Source: Chitinophagaceae bacterium (lineage in GTDB: Bacteria > Bacteroidota > Bacteroidia > Chitinophagales > Chitinophagaceae). From it: a stretch of DNA of 64,000 bases. The notes beneath the pieces were generated by a model that made no database searches, had not been told where the DNA came from, and saw nothing but the letters and a program-made list of their open reading frames with translations. The first letter of the stretch is position 1. Each line of letters starts with the position of its first letter. Shown here one piece after another: positions 1 to 7,332 of this stretch. Made by a program: the position numbers and the translations under genes. The stretch covers positions 434,001 through 498,000 of the forward strand of contig JANINS010000003.1 of the NCBI GenBank assembly GCA_024508725.1, given 5' to 3'.

Positions 1-1
1 T

Positions 2-880
2 CTTGCTGAAGGTCTTGGTCACAACTCAAGCCTGGGAATTCAGTGTAATACTGTTCCGCAGGATCAGCAAACGATGAACATCGATACAATGAACTTCTTC
101 TACCAAGGTAAGTTCTATGCTACAGAAATGAAAGGAACTGTAATGCATGAATTAGGCCATGCGATCGGATTCCTTCACGAACACTTCAGCCCTGTTTCTA
201 CGATCAAATGGAATAAAGAAGCAGTATACAAAGACATCATGGCTTCTGATGGCTGGACAAAAGAAGAGATCGACTATAACCTGTTCCAAACTTTTGCAGT
301 AAGCTATACAAACGGAACGAAGTACGATTCTAAAAGCATCATGCACTACTACATCAAAAGCAACTGGACTTTGGATGGTACTGCGGTAAAATCTAACTAC
401 ATTCTTTCTGAAGGTGATAAAGAACTAGCAAAAATCGCTTATCCACCTACAGGTGTTGCAAGAGCTACAGAAGTGCCACGTTTCAACATCACAGGATTTG
501 CTAAAACAAGTGTAGTTGATAATGCAACAAAAGGTGGTTTCTCTTATTATCCTACTTTCGACATCAGCACAGAAGGTAAACAAGGTAAAGTGATTTTCAT
601 TGCTTACATTCTTGATAAAGATTACAACTTCATTCCGCACAAACAAGATCCGGAATCAATCGTAGGAACTTCACAAGTGTTCAATTTACCTGCAGGTAAA
701 AAATATACTGTGAACAGGGGAACAAAAGATGTAGAATTCTTCATTCCTTACGATGCATTACCAATGCAATCTGGCAAGAACGAATTCAACGTGTTCTTCG
801 TAGCGAAACTGATCGATGGTGATGAAGTAAAATATTTACTGAGATCAACGCCTATCGCTTTCACTAAAACAATGAAATAA
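2..880 (+). CDS. Astacin-like (M12A) zinc metalloprotease, 5' end outside the window
   Basis: The frame is open from the first bases, so the start codon lies upstream and only the last 292 residues are visible. The zinc site HELGHAIGFLHE (nt 146-181) has the three His and the catalytic Glu of the astacin signature HExxHxxGxxHE. A Met-turn SIMHY follows at nt 335-349, with the Tyr that is the extra zinc ligand in astacins. Family members are secreted endopeptidases; the signal peptide would be in the missing part. The last ~150 residues match no domain I recognise, and no T9SS sorting tail is seen. The family call is firm, the substrate unknown. Confidence 0.82.
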   Translation, partial: LAEGLGHNSSLGIQCNTVPQDQQTMNIDTMNFFYQGKFYATEMKGTVMHELGHAIGFLHEHFSPVSTIKWNKEAVYKDIMASDGWTKEEIDYNLFQTFAVSYTNGTKYDSKSIMHYYIKSNWTLDGTAVKSNYILSEGDKELAKIAYPPTGVARATEVPRFNITGFAKTSVVDNATKGGFSYYPTFDISTEGKQGKVIFIAYILDKDYNFIPHKQDPESIVGTSQVFNLPAGKKYTVNRGTKDVEFFIPYDALPMQSGKNEFNVFFVAKLIDGDEVKYLLRSTPIAFTKTMK

Positions 881-903
881 TAGTTGTTCTGATAATTCAA
901 AAA

Positions 904-932
904 GCTGCTCCTTTATACGGAGCAGTTTTTTT
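904..932. terminator. Bidirectional terminator between convergent genes
   Basis: A 7-bp stem CTGCTCC/GGAGCAG (905-911 / 919-925) with a 7-nt loop is followed by a run of seven T on the plus strand. On the minus strand it is followed by CTTTTTG. It lies between the metalloprotease and the PAP2 gene, whose stop codon abuts it. Confidence 0.85.
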
Positions 933-1581
933 ATGCCTTCACTTTTTCAGAAACCTTAAGATTACGTTTATCGATCCATTGTTGAAAAGGGATAGACAAC
1001 GATACTCCAATAATGCCCACGATAATTCCTGCTGCAACATCCAAAGGAAAATGCTGGGCAAGATAAATCCTGGAATAACCTACCAGGCAAGCTGTAACAA
1101 AACCAACAGGTAACCACCAGCTTTTCTTAGTCATCAAACAAAGCATTAAAAAAAATGTGAACGCTGTTGCTGTGTGACCTGAAGGAAAACTAGAGATTGA
1201 GTGAACATCTACTCCTTTCACCAAATGTATTAACGATCCATCGGTAATAAAGGTTGTTGGTCTTGGTTCATCGGGAACGATAAAATATTTACAAACCTGC
1301 ACAAGGATCGTAACAATTGTAAAACTTCCTGTTGCCAGTGCCAGATATAGTTTTCTTTTTTTCCAGATAATGTAAGCCAGCATTGGTATCCAGAGAATGG
1401 CATCACCGAAATAGGTAAAGAACCGAAAGAACTGATCTGCAGCATAACCTCCATCTCCATTCAGCTTAAGAAATGCATCTTTCATTCCCAGACTGTACGT
1501 GAGATAAAATAAATATGCCGCCACAGGTAAAGAGATAAGGCAGCCAATAATAAATGATCTGGTGTTAAGGCTTTTCTGCAT
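931..1581 (-). CDS. PAP2-family membrane phosphatase
   Basis: This 216-residue integral membrane protein carries all three PAP2 phosphatase signatures: K98...RP (107-108), PSGH (133-136), and SR (170-171) with H177 and D181. Those residues form the vanadate-haloperoxidase-like catalytic site. Family members remove phosphate from lipid carriers (undecaprenyl-PP, phosphatidate) or from lipid A. About six hydrophobic segments are visible. The ATG lies inside the 3' end of the upstream glycosyltransferase gene (17-nt overlap), so the two are probably translationally coupled. An LpxE-like lipid A phosphatase or an undecaprenyl-PP recycling enzyme would both fit next to an ArnT-like gene; the sequence does not decide. 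Confidence 0.85.
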   Translation of the reverse strand: MQKSLNTRSFIIGCLISLPVAAYLFYLTYSLGMKDAFLKLNGDGGYAADQFFRFFTYFGDAILWIPMLAYIIWKKRKLYLALATGSFTIVTILVQVCKYFIVPDEPRPTTFITDGSLIHLVKGVDVHSISSFPSGHTATAFTFFLMLCLMTKKSWWLPVGFVTACLVGYSRIYLAQHFPLDVAAGIIVGIIGVSLSIPFQQWIDKRNLKVSEKVKA

Positions 1582-3151
1582 TTCGTTTCAGGATAATGGT
1601 GGTAGGCAATTCAAAAATATCGTGATGCTCGGCAATCACTTGAAGATTCAATGTTTTCAAAGTATCTGCAAACTCTTTTCTACTGATGATCGTTGCATCA
1701 GGATATTGATCAAGTTTGGCTTTTATAGAATCTAAAGTTGGATACTCTTTGATGTTAGTGTTCAGATAAAAATTATACCCGGGATTATATATCTGGTAGG
1801 CATAAATATGTTGCTGTTGTTTTACCAAATTGATCGTTTTACTTACCGGGTTTTGCTCGTACAATCTTGGATATACCACATGTAGGAAAACGATATTGAA
1901 AAACGTATACGAGATCGAAAGAATCATAATTCGTTTGAACCAATCCAGTTGCTTTCTGTTAGCCACAAGAAAAGAAACAAACATCCATGCACCAATTAGT
2001 AAAGTCCATGCAACCCAGCTTACATGTTTCGCTTCAACTTCCTGCTGTATGGCAAAATAACCCGCAACCGGAACAGCAATCATGATCAACAAAACGATCC
2101 AAAGCGGATATTTTTTTGAAGTTGTTCTGTTGCTGATAAGCTCTGAAATAAAATTTCCCAATACCACTGCGAAAAAAGGATAACAAGGCATTGGATAATT
2201 CGGAAGCTTGGTACTTGATACGCAGTAAAAACCTGTAAATACTATCGTAACGATCGCTGCAAACTGTACCAGTTCATATTGAAAAACAGTTTTTCTTTTC
2301 CTGATGATCTCTCCAAGGAATGAAGTGAAAGGCAACATGCCGATCAATACAATAGCAATTGTGATGAGAAATATTCCACCATGACCTTCCATCTCTTCTG
2401 AGAATCGGTTGAAGTTGTGTTGAAAGAAAAACTCCTGTGTCCACTGACCGTTAGTTGCTTTATGCACTGCAACATACCATGGCAATGCAACAGCTAAAAA
2501 GATGATGGCTGCGAGAAGTAATGACCAATCGAAAACCCTGTTCCATTTTTTCTTCCAGATGATCCATATCAATAATGCAATTCCCGGTAATCCAATGGCA
2601 ACAGGACCTTTTGCCAGGGAAGCCAAAGCAAAAGCCGCAGCAGCTAAGTACAATTGTGATCTCGTTCCGTTTTGCAGGAAAGCAAAGGCAGCAAATGTTC
2701 CTAATGTACTGAAGAAGATAAGATAAGGATCAGGAACTGCTAATCGGAATTCAAAAAGAAAGTGTGTACTTAAACCCAATGCCAAAGCAGAACAGAAAGC
2801 TGCAGATTGTCCTAACCATTTTCTCGTGTACAGGAAAGTGATCAGAATGGTAAGAAAGCCCATGACTGCAGAAAAGAATCTTGCAGCGAAAGCATTTTCA
2901 CCAAACATGGCATAAGCTGGTTGCATAAACCAATAATGTAATACCGGTTTATGGCTTCTTAATTCACCGTTGAATGTTGGAACGATATAATCTTTCTTCT
3001 GGAACATTTCCCTGCCGGCCTGTGCATTCCTTGCTTCGTCGAGAATATAGATAGGTGGTGAATTGAGCTTGAAGAAAAGAATGAATATCACCACAGCAAA
3101 CAGGATATATACCTGCACTTTGGAGAAACGATAACCGATAGCCTGTTCCAT
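1565..3151 (-). CDS. ArnT/PMT-like family 39 glycosyltransferase
   Basis: The chosen ATG (3149-3151) gives 528 residues with about a dozen hydrophobic segments. The first periplasmic loop holds the DEARNAQAGREM motif, matching the acidic DE(T/A)R motif of ArnT and O-mannosyltransferases, which transfer sugars from polyprenyl-phosphate donors onto lipid A or proteins. The frame stays open 72 nt further upstream to a TTG, but those codons come from a dispersed intergenic repeat. A -7 element TAGCTTTG lies 5 nt before the ATG, so I reject the longer start. Coupling to the PAP2 gene suggests joint work on a lipid-linked envelope sugar (inference). The acceptor is unknown. Confidence 0.82.
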   Translation of the reverse strand: MEQAIGYRFSKVQVYILFAVVIFILFFKLNSPPIYILDEARNAQAGREMFQKKDYIVPTFNGELRSHKPVLHYWFMQPAYAMFGENAFAARFFSAVMGFLTILITFLYTRKWLGQSAAFCSALALGLSTHFLFEFRLAVPDPYLIFFSTLGTFAAFAFLQNGTRSQLYLAAAAFALASLAKGPVAIGLPGIALLIWIIWKKKWNRVFDWSLLLAAIIFLAVALPWYVAVHKATNGQWTQEFFFQHNFNRFSEEMEGHGGIFLITIAIVLIGMLPFTSFLGEIIRKRKTVFQYELVQFAAIVTIVFTGFYCVSSTKLPNYPMPCYPFFAVVLGNFISELISNRTTSKKYPLWIVLLIMIAVPVAGYFAIQQEVEAKHVSWVAWTLLIGAWMFVSFLVANRKQLDWFKRIMILSISYTFFNIVFLHVVYPRLYEQNPVSKTINLVKQQQHIYAYQIYNPGYNFYLNTNIKEYPTLDSIKAKLDQYPDATIISRKEFADTLKTLNLQVIAEHHDIFELPTTIILKRNAEKP

Positions 3152-3156
3152 TGCGG

Positions 3157-3164
3157 CAAAGCTA
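3157..3164 (-). promoter_or_regulatory. -7 promoter element of the glycosyltransferase gene
   Basis: TAGCTTTG on the minus strand fits the Bacteroidota -7 consensus TAnnTTTG. It ends 5 nt before the ATG at 3151, so the transcript would have almost no leader. No clear -33 TTTG is seen. Confidence 0.55.
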
Positions 3165-3195
3165 AGTAAACTGAATTTGTTGGGATGCTGCTGTG

Positions 3196-3245
3196 GGTAC
3201 TTCAGTACAAGAGTGCGACGCAAGAAAAGTTCAACCGGAGTTTTG
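3196..3245 (+). repeat. Dispersed intergenic repeat, copy 1 (forward)
   Basis: It contains ACTTCAGTACAAGAGTGCG (3199-3217) followed by ACGCAA, the core shared with copies near 42.9, 48.6 and 61.7 kb. It sits in the gap between divergent genes. A short inverted repeat GTTCAACCGGAGTTTTGAAC follows it. Confidence 0.75.
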
Positions 3246-3297
3246 AACTCCTGCTAACATATCAAATCCTAAATTTCAAATCTCAAACTTGCAGGTC

Positions 3298-3305
3298 TAT
3301 CTTTG
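3298..3305 (+). promoter_or_regulatory. -7 promoter element of the aminotransferase gene
   Basis: TATCTTTG matches TAnnTTTG exactly and lies 4 nt before the ATG at 3310. The predicted transcript starts at or next to the start codon (leaderless). Confidence 0.65.
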
Positions 3306-3309
3306 CCCC

Positions 3310-4503
3310 ATGTTACAGATCAGCCAGCGTGGGCAACAGATGCCGCCATCGCCAATAAGAAAATTGGTTCCGTATGCAGAAGCAGCAAAAAAGAAAGGTG
3401 TAAAAGTTTATCACCTGAATATTGGTCAACCTGATATTGAAACACCGAAAATGGTGTTGGATGCTGTTCGTAACTCTGATTTTAAAGTGCTGGAATACAG
3501 TCATAGTGCAGGTAATGAGAGTTACCGCAAAAAGCTGGTGAAATATTATGAAAGTGTGGGCATTCATGTAAATCAAAACGAGATCATCGTCACCACAGGT
3601 GGAAGTGAAGCGATCCTGTTTGGTTTTATGACTTGTTTAGATGCAGGTGATGAAGTGATCATTCCTGAACCTTTTTATGCCAACTATAATGGATTTGCGG
3701 TTGCTGCAGATGTAAAAGTGGTGCCGGTTACTTCTCATATCGAAAGTGGATTTGCTTTACCGCCAATAGAAGAGATTGAAAAGAAGATCACTGCCAAAAC
3801 TAAAGCGATCGTTATCTGTAATCCGAATAATCCAACAGGTTATTTGTATAGCGAAGCTGAGATGCAACAGCTAAAAGAGATCATTGTAAAACATAATTTG
3901 TATTTGTTCTCTGATGAAGCGTACCGTGAGTTTTGTTACGAAGGAAAACAGTTCAGTGCAGGACATTTAACCGGTGTTGAAGATCATGTGATCATCATGG
4001 ATACCATCAGCAAAAGATATAGTGCCTGTGGCGGAAGGATCGGTGCATTTGTAACAAAAAACAAATCTGTTTTGGATGCTGCGATGAAATTTGCACAGGC
4101 AAGATTAAGTCCGCCAAGCTTTGCACAAATTGCAGGCGAAGCAGCGATCGATCTTCCTGCTGATTATTTTGATACTACCAAAGCAGAATACAAGAGCAGA
4201 AGAGACCTCATTGTAAAAAGATTGAATGCAATGGAAGGTGTGTTCTGTCCGAACCCCGGCGGTGCTTTTTATGCTATGGCAAAACTGCCGATTGATGATG
4301 CTGATAAATTCTGTCAATGGTTGCTCGAATCTTTCAGCTACAAGAATGAAACCGTGATGCTGGCTCCTGCTACAGGTTTTTATGGTACACCCGGATTGGG
4401 CAAACAGGAAGTTCGTTTGGCTTATGTGCTGAACACAACTGCTATCAACGGAGCAATGGATTGCCTGGAAGAAGCACTAAAGCAATACCCGGGAAGAAAA
4501 TAA
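3310..4503 (+). CDS. PLP-dependent aminotransferase, class I/II (aspartate aminotransferase-like)
   Basis: This fold-type I aminotransferase of 397 residues shows the PLP-site set: NPNNPTG (171-177), SDEAY (201-205) and ISKRYSACGGRIG with the Schiff-base Lys at 235. An N-terminal NIGQPD segment is typical of the aspartate/aromatic aminotransferase group. It would exchange amino groups between an amino acid and 2-oxoglutarate in the cytoplasm; the precise substrate cannot be read from sequence. A TTG seven codons upstream is in frame but overlaps the -7 element, so the ATG at 3310 is chosen. It is divergent from the glycosyltransferase gene. Confidence 0.88.
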   Translation: MLQISQRGQQMPPSPIRKLVPYAEAAKKKGVKVYHLNIGQPDIETPKMVLDAVRNSDFKVLEYSHSAGNESYRKKLVKYYESVGIHVNQNEIIVTTGGSEAILFGFMTCLDAGDEVIIPEPFYANYNGFAVAADVKVVPVTSHIESGFALPPIEEIEKKITAKTKAIVICNPNNPTGYLYSEAEMQQLKEIIVKHNLYLFSDEAYREFCYEGKQFSAGHLTGVEDHVIIMDTISKRYSACGGRIGAFVTKNKSVLDAAMKFAQARLSPPSFAQIAGEAAIDLPADYFDTTKAEYKSRRDLIVKRLNAMEGVFCPNPGGAFYAMAKLPIDDADKFCQWLLESFSYKNETVMLAPATGFYGTPGLGKQEVRLAYVLNTTAINGAMDCLEEALKQYPGRK

Positions 4504-4565
4504 ATGCTTTATATTCGGTACTGATTGTTTGCTTGCCATCAGCTTAACTATTAAAACCTGCTGCT

Positions 4566-5876
4566 GTGACAAGAAAACTTGCATTACTACCTTTCATCCT
4601 GCTTTTAGGAATTACGATCCTGTGCTTTGTATTTCCGAATCTGCCACAAAAGATCAACACACAAAACATTGATGCTGCTGATACAGCCTGGATGCTAACA
4701 GCCACAGGACTTGTGTTGCTTATGACACCAGGACTTGCTTTCTTCTATGGCGGAATGGTGAATAAGAAAAATGTGATCAGTACCATGTTGCAGGCTTTTA
4801 TTGCAATGGCTGTGATCATTATTGTTTGGGTGGTTGTTGGATTTAGTTTATCGTTTGGTAATTCTATTGGTGGAGTGATCGGTAATCCGAAAACATTCTT
4901 CTTAATGCAAGGTGTATTAGATGGTGAACCGTGGAAACTGGCTCCAACAATTCCGTTTGTGTTGTTTGCTTTTTTCCAGTTGAAGTTTGCGATCATCACT
5001 CCGGCTTTGATCACCGGAGCTTTTGCAGAAAGAATTAAGTTCACCTCTTACATTTTATTCATCATTCTTTTCTGCTTGTTTATTTATTGTCCGCTGGCAC
5101 ATGCAACATGGCATCCTGATGGCATTCTTTCCAAGTATGGCGTATTGGATTTCGCCGGTGGAACGGTAGTACACATGAGTGCCGGCTGGGCAGCATTAGC
5201 AAGTGCATTATACCTGAAAAAAAGAAATGAACCGGGTCATAATCCTGCAAGAATCACCTACGTTTTATTAGGAACCGGTTTATTGTGGTTTGGATGGTTT
5301 GGCTTTAATGCAGGATCAGCATTTCATGCAGATAGTTTAGCTGCAATTGCATTGGCAACAACTACTACTGCATCTGCAGCTGCAGCCTTTACCTGGATCA
5401 TATTCGATGCAGTGAAAGGAAAGAAGCCGAGTGCAATGGGTACATGCATTGGTGCTGTTGTTGGATTGGTTGCAATCACTCCTGCAGCAGGATTTATTAC
5501 AATACCTCAGTCTTTTGTTGTAGGAGTAGTAAGCAGTATCGTAAGTAATATAATGGTTGACTGGAGAACAAAGACATCGATCGATGATACATTAGATGTA
5601 TTTCCATGTCATGGTGTTGGTGGAATAGTTGGAATGTTGCTTACAGGAGTATTTGCACATAGCCAGATCAATTCAGCCGTTACTGTCAATGGATTGATAT
5701 ATGGTGAAACAAAACTTTTCATAGTTCATTTGGTTGCAATGATTGCAGTGTCTGTATTTGTTTTTGCAGGAACTTTTTTACTGCTTAAGATCACCGATCT
5801 TATTACACCACTTCGGGTTTCCGATGCAGAAGAGATTGCAGGACTGGATATTTCTCAACACAATGAGAAACTCTAG
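4566..5876 (+). CDS. amtB: Ammonium transporter, Amt family
   Basis: The 436-residue protein starts at GTG, opens with a cleavable-looking hydrophobic segment and has about eleven further membrane spans. Conserved Amt features are DTAWMLTATGLVLLMTPGL near the N-terminus, FFYGGM, the pore His in CPLAHATWH, and the second pore His in FPCHGVGGIVGM. It conducts ammonium/ammonia across the inner membrane. No PII (glnK) gene lies beside it, although the pair is often linked in bacteria. It stands as a single gene 62 nt after the aminotransferase, which also handles nitrogen; co-regulation is only a guess. Confidence 0.93.
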   Translation: MTRKLALLPFILLLGITILCFVFPNLPQKINTQNIDAADTAWMLTATGLVLLMTPGLAFFYGGMVNKKNVISTMLQAFIAMAVIIIVWVVVGFSLSFGNSIGGVIGNPKTFFLMQGVLDGEPWKLAPTIPFVLFAFFQLKFAIITPALITGAFAERIKFTSYILFIILFCLFIYCPLAHATWHPDGILSKYGVLDFAGGTVVHMSAGWAALASALYLKKRNEPGHNPARITYVLLGTGLLWFGWFGFNAGSAFHADSLAAIALATTTTASAAAAFTWIIFDAVKGKKPSAMGTCIGAVVGLVAITPAAGFITIPQSFVVGVVSSIVSNIMVDWRTKTSIDDTLDVFPCHGVGGIVGMLLTGVFAHSQINSAVTVNGLIYGETKLFIVHLVAMIAVSVFVFAGTFLLLKITDLITPLRVSDAEEIAGLDISQHNEKL

Positions 5877-6003
5877 CCTGTGTAATTCCTTACTCATCTA
5901 AAGTGGATGTATAACTTACTGTCGCTTCATTAATGTGAAAAACAAGTTGTTGTAAAGCGGCAGAAATGTGCAAGGTTTTAGATGCATTATCCAAAAACAT
6001 GTT

Positions 6004-6810
6004 ATGATGAACCAGGAAAATGCCCTACCACACGATCATACTTCAGATTCAAGTATGCCACAGCTGAGTGCTACCAATATGGTTAACGTTAGCTGGCCAG
6101 AGAGAATGATATCAACAACTGTTGGTGCATTATTACTCACCAATGGAATAGGAAACCTGTTTAGCAGTCCACTGTCAGGTTTGGTGAAAACAGCTTTAGG
6201 AGGGTACCTTGTTTACAGAGGTGCTTCGGGTAATTGTGCATTGTATAGTATGCTGGGAATGAACAATGAAACTCAGGTTCATTCAGGTTCTGTAAATATC
6301 AGGACTACGATGGTGGTGAACAAGCCAAAGGATGAAGTATATCGTTTCTGGAGGAACCTGGAGAATCTTCCTTTATTCATGAAACATCTGAAATCTGTAA
6401 AAGAAGATGACCAGAAAAGATCACATTGGGAAGCAATAATGCCTGGAAAGATCGGGTTAGTGAAATGGCAGGCAAATATTGTAGAGGAAGAAGAGAACAG
6501 GAAAATTGCATGGCAATCCACTCCTGAATCGATGATTGAAAATGCAGGGAAAGTGGTTTTCGAAGAAGCATTGGGGGGACAAGGAACCAAGCTTGATATT
6601 GTGATCTCATACCGACCTCCGGCAGGAGACATTGGAAGAGGCATCGCTAATATGCTGAATCCGATGGTTGAGAAATATGTTCGTGAAGATGTAGCTAATT
6701 TCAAGAGCCATATTGAAACGAAAACAGCTCCTTCGGCAGGAATGGGAACATCCGTTTCTCATGAACCTTCTTCATCATCAGATCAGCCGACAGAAAGAGT
6801 GTATAGATAA
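6004..6810 (+). CDS. DUF2892-like membrane segment fused to SRPBCC (START-like) domain protein
   Basis: The chosen ATG at 6004 gives 268 residues; a GTG at 5968 is in frame but adds unremarkable sequence. Residues ~35-85 form a hydrophobic hairpin starting WPERMISTTVGALLL, like the DUF2892 / inner-membrane rhodanese-associated segment. Residues ~95-240 resemble the SRPBCC ligand-binding fold (VNKPKDEVYRFWRNLENLPLFMKH), as in the COG5637 family. The last ~25 residues are Ser/Pro/Thr-rich and probably disordered. Ligand and role are unknown. It is monocistronic and ends at a bidirectional terminator. Confidence 0.75.
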   Translation: MMNQENALPHDHTSDSSMPQLSATNMVNVSWPERMISTTVGALLLTNGIGNLFSSPLSGLVKTALGGYLVYRGASGNCALYSMLGMNNETQVHSGSVNIRTTMVVNKPKDEVYRFWRNLENLPLFMKHLKSVKEDDQKRSHWEAIMPGKIGLVKWQANIVEEEENRKIAWQSTPESMIENAGKVVFEEALGGQGTKLDIVISYRPPAGDIGRGIANMLNPMVEKYVREDVANFKSHIETKTAPSAGMGTSVSHEPSSSSDQPTERVYR

Positions 6811-6836
6811 ATGATAATCGCATTTTGATATAAAAC

Positions 6837-6867
6837 AAAAGCCTTCTGAAATTCAGAAGGCTTTTTC
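6837..6867. terminator. Bidirectional terminator
   Basis: A 9-bp stem GCCTTCTGA/TCAGAAGGC is flanked by AAAA on the left and TTTTT on the right. It ends the SRPBCC gene on the plus strand and the tRNA-Met-derived array on the minus strand. Confidence 0.9.
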
Positions 6868-6868
6868 G

Positions 6869-6947
6869 TAGCGAGATCGGGAGTTGAACCCGAGTCCGCT
6901 GGTTAGCGGATATGAATCCAACTACAGAAGTTATCGGTACTGGAAAT
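6869..6947 (-). repeat. tRNA-Met-derived repeat unit A (distal)
   Basis: Read on the minus strand, the 3' part repeats the real tRNA-Met from the T-arm to the discriminator base (TCGGGTTCAACTCCCG then ATCTCGCTA) and also shares GTTGGATTCATA of the anticodon arm. The 5' acceptor strand and D-arm are replaced by unrelated sequence. An extra hairpin CCGCT/AGCGG sits where the variable loop would be. It cannot form an acceptor stem, so it is not a normal tRNA. Whether it is transcribed is unknown. Confidence 0.8.
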
Positions 6948-6975
6948 AAAAAAAGTCTCTCAATGATGAGAGACT
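6948..6975 (-). terminator. Terminator between array units B and A
   Basis: The stem AAGTCTCT/AGAGACTT (6953-6960 / 6968-6975) is followed on the minus strand by seven T. The same hairpin occurs after tRNA-Met at 7147-7175. Confidence 0.8.
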
Positions 6976-6978
6976 TCG

Positions 6979-7057
6979 TAGCGAGATCGGGAGTTGAACC
7001 CAAGTCCGCTGATTAGCGGATATGAATCCAACTATAGAAGTTATCGGTACTCGAAAT
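6979..7057 (-). repeat. tRNA-Met-derived repeat unit B
   Basis: It has the same layout as unit A, 110 bp away, with a few substitutions. The variable-arm loop is AATC instead of AACC, and the T-stem starts TTGGG with a wobble pair. All four small hairpins (AACT/AGTT, GGAT/ATCC, CCGCT/AGCGG, T-arm) can still form. Confidence 0.8.
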
Positions 7058-7069
7058 AAAAAAAGTCTC

Positions 7070-7146
7070 GCGAGATCGGGAGTTGAACCCAAGTCCGCTG
7101 GTTAGCGGATATGAATCCAACCACAGAAGTTATCTGTACTCGAAAT
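7070..7146 (-). repeat. tRNA-Met-derived repeat unit C (next to tRNA-Met)
   Basis: This is the third unit. The first small hairpin reads AACT/GGTT here, keeping pairing through a G-U. Compared with the other junctions, 21 bp are missing between units C and B (around 7069), which removes most of the terminator stem and the TA of the unit end but leaves the T-run. Confidence 0.8.
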
Positions 7147-7175
7147 AAAAAAAGTCTCTCAAGGATGAGAGACTT
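7147..7175 (-). terminator. Terminator of tRNA-Met
   Basis: The stem AAGTCTCT/AGAGACTT, followed by seven T on the minus strand, lies 3 nt after the tRNA 3' end. Confidence 0.85.
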
Positions 7176-7177
7176 CG

Positions 7178-7251
7178 TAGCGAGATCGGGAGTTGAACCC
7201 GAGACCTTTGGGTTATGAATCCAACGCTCTAACCACCTGAGCTACCTCGCC
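7178..7251 (-). tRNA. tRNA-Met (CAU), elongator type
   Basis: The 74-nt cloverleaf folds on the minus strand. The acceptor GGCGAGG pairs with TCTCGCT plus discriminator A. The D-arm is GCTC/GAGC, the anticodon loop is TTCATAA (anticodon CAT), and the T-arm is TCGGG-TTCAACT-CCCGA. There is a weak A-C pair at the base of the anticodon loop. CCA is not encoded. C1-A72 initiator features are absent, so it is elongator Met or, less likely, a lysidine-modified Ile(CAU) tRNA. Confidence 0.93.
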
Positions 7252-7261
7252 AAACGGGCTG

Positions 7262-7269
7262 CAAATATA
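7262..7269 (-). promoter_or_regulatory. -7 promoter element of tRNA-Met
   Basis: TATATTTG on the minus strand matches TAnnTTTG and lies 10 nt before the tRNA 5' end. Confidence 0.65.
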
Positions 7270-7281
7270 GGGGCTTTCAAT

Positions 7282-7309
7282 AAAAAAGAGGAGCACAAGC
7301 TCCTCTTTT
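7282..7309 (-). terminator. Terminator of the gldKLMN operon
   Basis: The stem AAAGAGGA/TCCTCTTT with loop GCTTGTGC is followed on the minus strand by a T-run. It lies 24 nt after the gldN stop. Confidence 0.88.
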
Positions 7310-7332
7310 AATATTTCAATTTAGCTATTGAT

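Noticed and set aside
931-3151. Lipid A modification island (ArnT plus LpxE)
   Set aside because: Only family-level similarity is visible and no other arn or lpx genes are near, so the specific names are not supported.
6868-7147. Three extra tRNA-Met genes
   Set aside because: The 5' acceptor strand and D-arm are missing, so no cloverleaf forms. Called derived repeats instead.
6868-7177. CRISPR-like array (regular spacing, partly conserved units)
   Set aside because: Units are ~80 bp of conserved sequence with conserved spacers, and no cas genes are present. The content is tRNA-derived.
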